A stretch of DNA of 25,718 nucleotides, taken from the IMG/VR virus record IMGVR_UViG_3300047444_000128, positions 1 to 25,718 of that record. The stretch is one strand, 5' to 3'. The notes under the pieces were generated by a model. That model made no database searches, was not told where the DNA came from, and was given only the letters and a program-made list of their open reading frames with translations. Origin of the DNA: a virus. Shown here piece after piece: positions 1-6,425 of this stretch (position 1 is its first letter; each line of letters starts with the position of its first letter). A program made the position numbers and the translations under genes.

Positions 1-317
1 GCCGTGATGAAGGTGTTCGATATCAGCGCCGTAATGCTGGCATTGGAAATCAGTGTTGTCAGGCTTGCATTGGATATAAGTGCCGTCAGACTTGCGTTGT
101 TTACCGTTACAGTTCCGCTGACAACTGACGTAAGCGCGATAGACTGCGTTATGTTTGCCGTAATGCTGGCATTGGAAATTAGCGCCGTAATGCTGGCATT
201 GGAAATGCTGGCCGTTAAACTCGCGTTCGTTATGCTGGCCGTCAGGCTCGCGTTTGTAATGAGTGTCGTAAGGCTGGCGTTAGTGATCAGTGCAGTCAGA
301 TTGGCGTTGGTGATAAG
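1..317 (-). repeat. 27-bp tandem repeat inside the appendage gene
   Basis: Units of 27 nt encode LI(T/S)NAS(L/I)TA-like nonapeptides. Six consecutive recognisable units cover residues 64-117. A degenerate stretch follows, then three more units (residues 143-168) reach the window edge. Units differ mainly by silent or conservative changes. The same repeats create a misleading open frame on the plus strand at 4-333. Confidence 0.85.
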
Positions 318-506
318 TGTCGAGACAACCTGATCTGTCGGCAATGCAACAGGCATTGATAAAGCAATCGTGGCTGGCGCACTGTATGCCGTGCCATCGA
401 TCTTCGACGGTATCGAGTAAGTGACATATGTTCCGCCAGCCAGCTGTATGGCTCTAATGAAGGAGGTGACTGCACCGCCATCTATGATTTTGACATTGTC
501 AACCAT
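1..506 (-). CDS. Repeat-containing structural/appendage protein, 3' end off the window
   Basis: An open frame starts at the ATG at 506 and has no stop before base 1, giving 168 visible residues. Residues 1-63 are non-repetitive. From residue 64 onward the protein is built of 9-residue units such as LITNASLTA and LISNASITA, broken once by a degenerate stretch (about residues 118-142) where the register shifts. The alternating hydrophobic and Asn/Ser/Thr pattern suits an elongated fibrous or beta-structured virion appendage, but that role is inferred from pattern and from its place after the capsid genes. The start lies 3 nt after the stop of the upstream gene. The best Shine-Dalgarno, GGAGG, is about 13 nt upstream, which is long. 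I recognise no family. Confidence 0.75.
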   Translation of the reverse strand, partial: MVDNVKIIDGGAVTSFIRAIQLAGGTYVTYSIPSKIDGTAYSAPATIALSMPVALPTDQVVSTLITNANLTALITNASLTTLITNASLTASITNASLTASISNASITALISNASITANITQSIALTSVVSGTVTVNNASLTALISNASLTTLISNASITALISNTFIT

Positions 507-509
507 GGC

Positions 510-743
510 CTATGGAAATCCTCCGAAGAGCACGATGTATACGGCAGACGTACCCCTAGTGAAGTCTAGTATGCCGGTGGACCCAGCCGGTGGTGCCACC
601 GTAAAGATTGTCGTACCAAGAGAAACCTGTATTCCTAGAAGTGACTCGCCTCCGTAATTGAAGTATGGCGTTGCCGTACCAAGCGAGGCACCGCAGGCAA
701 GAGATACTCCAACGCCCGGTATCGTAACGCCAACTGCAGGCAT
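510..743 (-). CDS. Small hypothetical structural protein (77 aa)
   Basis: A 77-residue Gly/Val/Thr-rich protein without charged clusters. It begins MPAVGVTIPGVGVSLACG and contains the alternating small and hydrophobic residues usual in beta-rich virion proteins. The ATG directly follows the TAA of the upstream gene, with a good GGAGG about 4 nt before the start. Its neighbours are a similar beta-type protein upstream and the repeat protein downstream, so a minor structural role is likely. No family was recognised. It could instead be a small adaptor or decoration protein. Confidence 0.7.
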   Translation of the reverse strand: MPAVGVTIPGVGVSLACGASLGTATPYFNYGGESLLGIQVSLGTTIFTVAPPAGSTGILDFTRGTSAVYIVLFGGFP

Positions 744-1124
744 TTAACCTCCACTTGGCGGATTCCCCTGAAGAACGGTAAATACCGCCTGCAGCGTTCC
801 TGTTGTCGATGCTGACTGAATACTGCATCGAAGAGCCCTGACCGGAAACATGTAGTTTCCAACAGCAGCGACTGTCGTTGCCGCAGTGACGTTTGCGTCC
901 GTAATCCACGTCACCGTCGAATTGACGAATGAACTCAGATAACCCGGAGCACCGTAATCAATGGCGGCATTCGGATTATCGAGCGTGAACTGAACAGTGT
1001 AGGCACACGTTCCGCCGTTGATGGCAAGACCAAAAGACACATTGAATGGCGTCTGCGCAGCATCGAGAATGACGGCAGTGCCTGTTGTCGTTCCGGTTAT
1101 CTGCTGCTGAATTGGGTTCGCCAT
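744..1124 (-). CDS. Hypothetical virion structural protein (126 aa)
   Basis: A 126-residue protein rich in Thr, Ala, Val and Asn, beginning MANPIQQQITGTTTGTAVIL. It has no signal peptide, membrane helix or catalytic motif. The composition suggests an all-beta fold. Its position after the capsid gene and before the repeat-containing appendage points to a head-tail or decoration protein, but I cannot assign it to a named family. The ATG has an AGGGG element 3-7 nt upstream. The gene ends directly before the next start. Confidence 0.75.
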   Translation of the reverse strand: MANPIQQQITGTTTGTAVILDAAQTPFNVSFGLAINGGTCAYTVQFTLDNPNAAIDYGAPGYLSSFVNSTVTWITDANVTAATTVAAVGNYMFPVRALRCSIQSASTTGTLQAVFTVLQGNPPSGG

Positions 1125-1132
1125 TGGCCCCT

Positions 1133-1381
1133 CTAGTGTTTGCGCGAGGCCCGGTCAGCCCTCTGATGAACTGACCCCCCGTCCATCTTCATGGCGATGC
1201 CGGGATACTTCTTGTGGACCTTGGCGCGGATCTTCTTTTGCAGCTCGGGCGAAGCATGTTGTGAAGCCCGCGCCAAGGCATTGCGAGCATGACCCGGATC
1301 TTCGATCGGGTACGACCTGTCAGGACCGGCGAAGGATTTAGCCGGAAGGGCATTCCTCCGCTTTGATGACAGTTTGGCCAT
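1133..1381 (-). CDS. DUF6582-like small basic phage protein
   Basis: An 82-residue, strongly basic protein. Residues about 15-60 read FAGPDRSYPIEDPGHARNAL followed by an ARAS-QHAS segment and a lysine-rich helix (KKIRAKVHKKYP). From memory this is the compact domain catalogued as DUF6582, common as a short protein or as a C-terminal part of phage head and protease proteins; its function is unknown. The ATG at 1381 has a purine-rich GAGAGA a few nt upstream. It lies between the GGK-motif protein and a structural protein, which fits a minor head component. The family name is recalled, not searched. Confidence 0.8.
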   Translation of the reverse strand: MAKLSSKRRNALPAKSFAGPDRSYPIEDPGHARNALARASQHASPELQKKIRAKVHKKYPGIAMKMDGGSVHQRADRASRKH

Positions 1382-1387
1382 GTCTCT

Positions 1388-1753
1388 CTACTTAGGAGTA
1401 CCGCCGTATGTGTCGGTCGGATTGGATGAACCTGCGCCACTGCTCGTCGTATTGTGCGCAGTCGACAATGGCGATGAATTTGCGCCAACCCCGCCACCAG
1501 CCCTGCGACCCGGTCGATCTAGGCGCGGACGCACATTGCCACCGGTCATAAGACCAATAACCTTGCCACCCTTGTTCTTCTTCTTGGCGCGTCCACCCTT
1601 CTTGTGGTCATCTACTGTGTCCTTGTCGCCGATCTTGTCTTCTTCGGCCTCGTCGATGACGTTCTTGTTTCCGGAAATGACTTGTGGCGTCTTCCCCCCC
1701 TTGGCCCGCTGCACGGGTGCAACGACCTTGGCGCTCTTGCCGATAGCTTTCAT
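1388..1753 (-). CDS. Lys/Gly-rich GGK-motif protein (121 aa)
   Basis: A 121-residue, highly charged low-complexity protein. Short motifs recur: AKGGKT (residues about 17-22), KKGGRA, NKGGKV and LMTGGNV. An acidic segment (DEAEEDKIGDKDTVDD) lies between them, and the C-terminal third is Gly/Ser/Asn-rich. The same KGGK/TGGxV motif style appears in the Pro/Gly-rich protein at 17011-17814, suggesting the two share a binding mode (DNA, capsid or scaffold) though not an alignable domain. The start has GGAG 8 nt upstream. It is probably a real virion-associated or assembly protein; function unknown. Confidence 0.75.
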   Translation of the reverse strand: MKAIGKSAKVVAPVQRAKGGKTPQVISGNKNVIDEAEEDKIGDKDTVDDHKKGGRAKKKNKGGKVIGLMTGGNVRPRLDRPGRRAGGGVGANSSPLSTAHNTTSSGAGSSNPTDTYGGTPK

Positions 1754-1768
1754 TGTCAGTTCTCCTTA

Positions 1769-3061
1769 TCAGGTCGTAGCAGTATATTGAGAGACGCCGA
1801 ACATCGGCACCAGATTGACAGGATTGGCGTAGACGCGGCTGAGAGTTGTCTTGCTCATCGTCACCGCGAGACGGCCAGTACCGTTGGAGGCAATGACCGA
1901 CATCGCTGTCGCCAGACCGCCAGTGATGATCGATGTCGATAGTTGCAGTGTTCCTCGTACGTCTGCCGTGCCGTTGGAAACGGTCGTTCCGGTTATTCCC
2001 GGCACAAAACCGCTGAAGTTGGCCATGGCAACGCCATTCCATGTGGCGTAGATCTCTTCCCAGTAGTCTGCTCGCATCGGAAGACCAACCACATCACCAA
2101 TGCCGAAGGCAACAGCCTGCGAGGCGGGAACCGTGGTGCCAGACGTGATGCTGGAAATATACTTGAATGCCTTCTTCCCCATGAAGGCGGTCTGACCGGT
2201 AGCAGCAGAGATGATTTCCGTCATCGGGTTGCCCCACACATCCCATCCGGAAACCACTGCGCTGTAAGCCACCGCAATGGCCGTTACGCTCTGGATGGAG
2301 ACGTTGCGCGATGACATTTCCTTTGGATTGTAGGTACGGGCAAGACCGGCACCAAGAGGACCGCCGAAGGCATGTGCGTTGGCTACTGGATTAGACGGCC
2401 CGAATTGCGTACCGAGTGGAAGATCTCCGCTTGCAAACAGGTTGGCCTGACCGATTGGAACGTTGGACAAACCTGTGGCCGCGACCGGCAGAATGCCGAT
2501 GGTGAGGGTTCCGATCGTTGTCTGAACCTGCGTAACAAGCGAGCGCGATGCACTCGAATTTCCCGCACCGCCGATGACGATCCATTGTCCGACACGAAAC
2601 AGCGTGTTGTCGACAACCGTGACGGTCGAACTGTTGGAAACGGTCGTTCCTGTCGAATAGCCAAAATCAAGAGCAATCGCGGCAAAGGTCGCGACCGTGG
2701 TTCCGATCGGAATAATGGGAACGCCGATGGCGATGTTGGCCGCACTTGCTACACCGGCAGGCTGTGCCGTTACGAGAGAGACGGCTACAGCGGATGTAAC
2801 AATCTGGGCAGCAGATATCGATGTCGATGCTCTGGCCTGAACGATCGTGTCGATGACAAAGATGTCAGAGCCTTCAAGAAAGGCAGGCTGTTGTGCCGGA
2901 CGGAAACCGTCCTTGGCAAACGGGGCAGAGCGCAGATCCGGCTGCGCATTGCCCTGATAGAGCATGCTGGGGCCGTCGAATGGCTGCACTGCGGTCGTTG
3001 CACCATCGACCTCAAGAGCACCCATCGAGTTGACGGGACCGCGAAAATTAGTGTCAACCAT
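1769..3061 (-). CDS. Large beta-rich structural protein (430 aa)
   Basis: A 430-residue protein rich in Ala, Val, Thr, Ser and Gly, with no enzyme motif or membrane segment. The N-terminus (MVDTNFRGPVNSMGALEVDG) is followed by long alternating hydrophobic/Thr stretches. A TGTTVSN-type motif occurs twice, encoded by an identical 18-nt stretch, and related GTTV motifs occur elsewhere. It starts 18 nt after the stop of the major capsid gene. That position and size suggest a decoration, spike or second major head protein. I did not recognise a named family, so the structural role rests on context and composition. Confidence 0.8.
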   Translation of the reverse strand: MVDTNFRGPVNSMGALEVDGATTAVQPFDGPSMLYQGNAQPDLRSAPFAKDGFRPAQQPAFLEGSDIFVIDTIVQARASTSISAAQIVTSAVAVSLVTAQPAGVASAANIAIGVPIIPIGTTVATFAAIALDFGYSTGTTVSNSSTVTVVDNTLFRVGQWIVIGGAGNSSASRSLVTQVQTTIGTLTIGILPVAATGLSNVPIGQANLFASGDLPLGTQFGPSNPVANAHAFGGPLGAGLARTYNPKEMSSRNVSIQSVTAIAVAYSAVVSGWDVWGNPMTEIISAATGQTAFMGKKAFKYISSITSGTTVPASQAVAFGIGDVVGLPMRADYWEEIYATWNGVAMANFSGFVPGITGTTVSNGTADVRGTLQLSTSIITGGLATAMSVIASNGTGRLAVTMSKTTLSRVYANPVNLVPMFGVSQYTATT

Positions 3062-3078
3062 GTTGCGAAGCTCCTAAC

Positions 3079-3993
3079 TTATGCGGTCGGGAATTCGCCC
3101 CAAGCAGCGCGTGGATCATTGATGCCGAAGCTGTAGCGTTCGTAGGCCTTGACCAGCAAGTTGTCGGTCACGTTATCGACCCACATGTCGCTCTCGTACG
3201 GAATACGAAGCATGTGGATAAGGCCCTCGATATTCGTGGTCAGGAACCATGCAAAGTTTGAGGTGAGGAAGTCGAGAACGATGTGGCCTTCCGGAAGACC
3301 GCCGGACAAGGTCAGGATCGCGTTGACATCGTTATCCGCCGTGCCGGGACGAAGCTCGGTCTTTGTAAGACGGATAGCAATGCCTTCCAGATTCGGCGGT
3401 ACAACAAGGCGTCTGGCTCGAGCCAGAATTCTTAGACCGCGCTCGTTGACGAACTGAACGCGGACGTTGGTCATGTCGGCAAGAAGTGTCGATTCATTGA
3501 GTGATTTCGGCACCGATGATGTATTCGCCCATGTGCCACCGTCGAAGGGATGAACAGGCGAGAAGAAGGGCTGACCGTCGCCAACCTGAGCCGAATTGTA
3601 CGTCGTGCCCAGATTGAAGATGTTGGCCGCCTGAATTTCCTTAAACTGCGCGAAGGCTTCCTGCAGTTTGAGGTTCGTCGGATTGAACTGCGCCTTGTAG
3701 AGAAGATCGTCGATCGCCTTTCGGGTAATCGCGTAACCGAGAGCGACCTCGATATGCACGAATGCCCAAGTGAAGCGTTCGCCCGCCGCATTGTCGAATT
3801 GAGTTGCTGCGCCTTCGTCTTTCAAAAACGGCAGAGCGACAAACGCCATCTGCGTCGATCGTTCCACGGCCATCGAAGACTTGTGCGTCTTGAAGACCTT
3901 GTCCCACTGTCGCGGGATCATGTCGTAGCTGCCCCGGACGTCGAACAATCCGGGGAGCAACTCTGAGCGAATATTTGCCAGTGCGACGGGCAT
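3079..3993 (-). CDS. Major capsid protein (probable)
   Basis: A 304-residue protein with the look of a phage major head subunit. An N-terminal segment (MPVALANIRSELLPGLFDVRG) is followed by a region with FTWAFVHIEVALGYAITRKA and DDLLYKAQ, resembling the N-arm/P-domain area of Mu gpT-like capsid proteins. Later come RLVVPPNLEGIAIRLTKTEL and RPGTADNDVNAI, a pattern often seen in capsid subunits, and it ends at EFPTA. It forms the protein shell. Gene order (portal, GroES-like, scaffold candidate, then capsid) supports the call. The ATG has GGAG about 9 nt upstream. I assume the HK97 fold from general knowledge; no cleavage site is evident, and no separate protease gene is visible in the window. 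Confidence 0.85.
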   Translation of the reverse strand: MPVALANIRSELLPGLFDVRGSYDMIPRQWDKVFKTHKSSMAVERSTQMAFVALPFLKDEGAATQFDNAAGERFTWAFVHIEVALGYAITRKAIDDLLYKAQFNPTNLKLQEAFAQFKEIQAANIFNLGTTYNSAQVGDGQPFFSPVHPFDGGTWANTSSVPKSLNESTLLADMTNVRVQFVNERGLRILARARRLVVPPNLEGIAIRLTKTELRPGTADNDVNAILTLSGGLPEGHIVLDFLTSNFAWFLTTNIEGLIHMLRIPYESDMWVDNVTDNLLVKAYERYSFGINDPRAAWGEFPTA

Positions 3994-4013
3994 GGTTCAG
4001 TTCTCCTGTTGGA

Positions 4014-4604
4014 TTACGCCACGCCAGACGTAAGGGCCACGCGGTAGCGTTGGTTGTTGAAGCCGACAATCACCCAATTGTAATTCGTCGTCGTATCGGA
4101 ACCGTTTCCGATGCCGGGGAAGAACGAAATCAACTGGAAGGCTGCGGTTGTATTGACAAGGGATTGATCGACAGTGAACGTCGAAAAACCTTGACCGACT
4201 GTCGTGCCACCCGCGCCGGTCGAGTAACCGATGCAGTTTCCCATGGCAGTTGCAGGAACGGGCGTCAGAAGAGCCGCAACGCGGAACAGCGCATTCGGCG
4301 CATCGATGACGTATGCAACGGCATCCGATCCGACAGTGCCGGGAAAGTACGGCGACCATGCTGGCGTACCGCCAACTGGCGTGTACTGGCATCCGTAGAA
4401 GATACCTGAGATTGTCGTCAGCGAACCTGTACCTGTCGCTGGCGTGATGTATGGCGATGATGCAGATTTGACGACAGGGTCGCCAAACCAGATCTTCGTC
4501 GCGAAGGACGACTGGATCGCATACTTTGAAAGCTGATAGTCCGGTGCGCCACCGGGAAGGTATCCAAAGTGCTGGAACCCAAACTGTGATTGTGTATTGG
4601 CCAT
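4014..4604 (-). CDS. Virion structural protein preceding the capsid gene (196 aa)
   Basis: A 196-residue protein beginning MANTQSQFGFQHFGYLPGG, rich in Gly, Thr, Tyr and Phe, with no catalytic motif. It lies directly upstream of the capsid gene, separated by about 20 nt, and is the first gene after the structured non-coding stretch, so it may be expressed together with capsid. The start has only a weak purine-rich SD (GAAAGA). A 5-bp hairpin (4605-4619) sits against the ATG. A longer open frame on the same strand (3997-4635) has unnatural composition and is its shadow. Likely a head or decoration protein; family not recognised. Confidence 0.8.
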   Translation of the reverse strand: MANTQSQFGFQHFGYLPGGAPDYQLSKYAIQSSFATKIWFGDPVVKSASSPYITPATGTGSLTTISGIFYGCQYTPVGGTPAWSPYFPGTVGSDAVAYVIDAPNALFRVAALLTPVPATAMGNCIGYSTGAGGTTVGQGFSTFTVDQSLVNTTAAFQLISFFPGIGNGSDTTTNYNWVIVGFNNQRYRVALTSGVA

Positions 4605-4681
4605 CCGAATATCTTTCGGTCTGGCTCTGTCTCACGCCTGCGCGAGACTGAGAGTCCTGTTACCTAAGCGGCTCGCTTCGG

Positions 4682-4718
4682 TTAAAAATCCGGGTCGCGG
4701 ACTCCGCTGACCGGGATT
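4682..4718 (-). terminator. Rho-independent terminator candidate
   Basis: On the minus strand an imperfect GC-rich stem (AATCCCGGTC paired with GACCCGGATT, one mismatch, with an inner GCGG/CCGC stem) is followed at once by TTTTTAACC. A stem plus U-run is the classic intrinsic terminator. It could end or attenuate transcription coming from the sugar cassette before the capsid genes. Confidence 0.6.
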
Positions 4719-4776
4719 GGCTCAACCCATACGGCGCGTATGGGGAACATGCGAATCACAATAGATACACAAATGT

Positions 4777-4800
4777 GCGGGATGGCAAGTGCCATCCCGC
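4777..4800 (-). terminator. Perfect 10-bp hairpin after the glycosyltransferase gene
   Basis: GCGGGATGGC at 4777-4786 pairs perfectly with GCCATCCCGC at 4791-4800 around a 4-nt loop, 7 nt downstream of the stop at 4808. On the minus strand it is followed by ACATTTGTG, which is only weakly U-rich. It may therefore be a weak terminator or a 3'-end stabilising hairpin. Confidence 0.55.
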
Positions 4801-4807
4801 CTCTGTA

Positions 4808-5677
4808 TTACTCTGCAGCCTGAAGAGCCGGTATCGGCGGTAGCTCTGGCGTGACCGGAACTGCCGTAACAGGCTCCTGCGGAGGAGCGGCAATCGGCAT
4901 CGGCCCAATTGGCGTACCGCCCGAAACGCCAATGTTCTCTATCGTTTTGTCATCGAGAGCCTTGACTTCGCCCATGGGCGGTGCCTGCTCATACATGTCG
5001 AGATATCGACCGGCGTAGTCAAATGGCCCAACATGGCTCATCCTGTAGCCGATCGCTGCCCAAGTTTGTCCACCGCATTTTTGCCAGCGAAGGCAGAAAG
5101 ACAGGTCTTCCGACACAACACCACGCTCCGGTAGATCAAGCTTTTCAAAGCAGCGTATGAGACGGTTAGTGCCTGCCTGCTGCAGTGTCTGGCCTGCCGG
5201 GTGAAGTCCTAGCCGTGTGTCGATCAATTCAGGCATCTGCTCGATCATCTTTGTCACAAGATCACGCCTGATGAGTGTACATCCCATGCCAACACCCTCA
5301 ACCAGCATGAAATTGCCCCTGCGCTCCGTCTGTGTAGCGCCGGTACCTGATCCGGCCCATGAGAGAGGCATCTTTCGCTGCGGATAGATTGCACCGATCA
5401 GAGGCTCGTCGAACAGGATCATATCGGTAACGATTTCCGGCGCAAATCCCATATCGGCGTCAATGAAAAGAAGATAGTCGACAGTCGGCATGGTGTCGTA
5501 CCAAATCGTCAGTGCCATGCCACGCAATTCGGCAATATCCGGAAACGACAGTGTACTGATTCCGCCGCCCATGCCCTTTGAATTGAGATGCTGTCGCAGT
5601 GCGTGGGTGGTGAGAAACGTGGTCGCTGTAACAATCTGACCGAATGCTGGAACGAAGATAAAAACATTCTTAGACAT
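4808..5677 (-). CDS. GT-A glycosyltransferase (289 aa), end of the sugar cassette
   Basis: A soluble glycosyltransferase-like protein that would transfer a sugar from a nucleotide donor. The N-terminal strand MSKNVFIFVPAFGQ is followed by VDYLLFIDADMGF, whose DAD (residues 73-75) is the DXD metal/nucleotide-sugar motif. A later VSEDLSFCLRW provides the acidic ED pair often seen near the acceptor site of GT-A enzymes. The last 45 or so residues are Pro/Ala-rich and probably disordered. No membrane segment is present. The start overlaps the methyltransferase stop by 8 nt (ATGTCTAA). The acceptor is unknown. As the cassette gene nearest the capsid gene, a virion protein is an attractive but untested acceptor. 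Confidence 0.85.
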   Translation of the reverse strand: MSKNVFIFVPAFGQIVTATTFLTTHALRQHLNSKGMGGGISTLSFPDIAELRGMALTIWYDTMPTVDYLLFIDADMGFAPEIVTDMILFDEPLIGAIYPQRKMPLSWAGSGTGATQTERRGNFMLVEGVGMGCTLIRRDLVTKMIEQMPELIDTRLGLHPAGQTLQQAGTNRLIRCFEKLDLPERGVVSEDLSFCLRWQKCGGQTWAAIGYRMSHVGPFDYAGRYLDMYEQAPPMGEVKALDDKTIENIGVSGGTPIGPMPIAAPPQEPVTAVPVTPELPPIPALQAAE

Positions 5678-6425
5678 TTGCAGGCTCTTTCGGATTTGCG
5701 GTTAAGCTCGGTAGCGCACCTTGGCTTATTTGCATCTTGTCTGGGATCTCTTGCCAAAAGAGGCCGCTCGAAAGTGATGTTTGATCCATTGCGTTCTTGA
5801 GGATCGATGAGTAGTCGCGGGTAATCACGAAGTCAGGACCGCTTTCTATATGCTTGAACCTGATCTTGTCCTCCCACAAAAAGTAAGTATTCCACAGCTT
5901 GGGGCCCTCACGAAGCCATCCCATGATGTCTGTCTCTGTGAAGCGAATGTATTCGACAATGGGATATTTCGCGATTATCCTTAGTTCCCCCTCGTACACC
6001 CAGCAGATATTCCTGTGGTGGTGATAGCCTCTAAACGGAGGTGAAGCACCATCTACACCTCGACCCAATTCGGCGATCGGTGACGGTGTTTCGATATATC
6101 CTGCCTTCGCTACCCGTTCCATTTCCTTGATGAGAAAGAACGGATTGTACATGTCCTCGATCACATGACGGCAGTAAATGAAGTCAAAACTCTTGTCGGG
6201 AAACGGCAATGGCGTCGTATTGAGATCTAGACTGACGATCTTGTCGTTTGGCACAGGGACCGGCCTGTAATCCACGAACATCGTTGCTCGTGGAAACGGA
6301 ACATAGCCGGGACCAATTTCGAGGACTTTAGCGTCGGCTGGAAGTCTCTTGCAGAGCCAATTGACTAGCGCGTCAATCGGACCCCAGTTCTTTTTGTCGA
6401 GGTCGTTCAGAGCGTCTGACGACAT
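5670..6425 (-). CDS. Class I SAM-dependent methyltransferase (251 aa)
   Basis: It carries the Rossmann SAM-binding signature VLEIGPGY (residues 34-41), an acidic residue after strand 2 (FVDYRP) and the post-motif segment FPDKSFDFIYCRHVIEDM (about 75-92) typical of Methyltransf_11-type enzymes. The substrate is not visible; a sugar or sugar-linked group is likely given its neighbours. The ATG at 6425 has a strong AAGGAG with 6-nt spacing, which fixes the start even though it overlaps the last 53 nt of the thiamine-diphosphate enzyme gene. An imperfect hairpin (6402-6423) covers the first codons and could modulate translation. Its stop overlaps the next glycosyltransferase start. Confidence 0.85.
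   Translation of the reverse strand: MSSDALNDLDKKNWGPIDALVNWLCKRLPADAKVLEIGPGYVPFPRATMFVDYRPVPVPNDKIVSLDLNTTPLPFPDKSFDFIYCRHVIEDMYNPFFLIKEMERVAKAGYIETPSPIAELGRGVDGASPPFRGYHHHRNICWVYEGELRIIAKYPIVEYIRFTETDIMGWLREGPKLWNTYFLWEDKIRFKHIESGPDFVITRDYSSILKNAMDQTSLSSGLFWQEIPDKMQISQGALPSLTANPKEPANV

Larger units (their letters stand above)
4605..4807 (-). promoter_or_regulatory. Structured intergenic region with six predicted stem-loops
   Basis: This is the only long non-coding stretch in the window (203 nt), between the glycosyltransferase stop and the structural gene start. By eye it holds inverted repeats at 4777-4800 (10 bp, loop 4), 4726-4744 (8 bp, loop 3), 4687-4718 (imperfect, about 14 bp), 4662-4682 (8 bp with one mismatch), 4629-4648 (8 bp with one mismatch) and 4605-4619 (5 bp, touching the start codon). 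It separates the sugar cassette from the capsid genes. It may combine termination of the cassette transcript with a processed or protected 5' leader, or a promoter, for the capsid mRNA. I could not identify a convincing -35/-10 pair. Confidence 0.6.

Noticed and set aside
1-317. CRISPR array
   Set aside because: The 27-bp units are directly adjacent without spacers and keep one reading frame, so they are coding tandem repeats.
4-333. Plus-strand open frame with repeated MLALEISAV-like units
   Set aside because: It is the antisense of the 27-bp repeat array; the minus-strand frame has a start, continues past the window edge and fits gene order.
1608-2042. Minus-strand frame of 144 residues
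   Set aside because: Arg/Gln/Asp-rich shadow of the 1769-3061 and 1388-1753 genes.
2372-3136. Plus-strand open frame of 254 residues
   Set aside because: It has Arg/Cys/Asp-rich shadow composition, no SD, and lies opposite the structural gene at 1769-3061.
3997-4635. Minus-strand frame of 212 residues overlapping the structural gene at 4014-4604
   Set aside because: Cys/Arg/His-rich, unnatural composition; the competing frame has typical structural protein composition.
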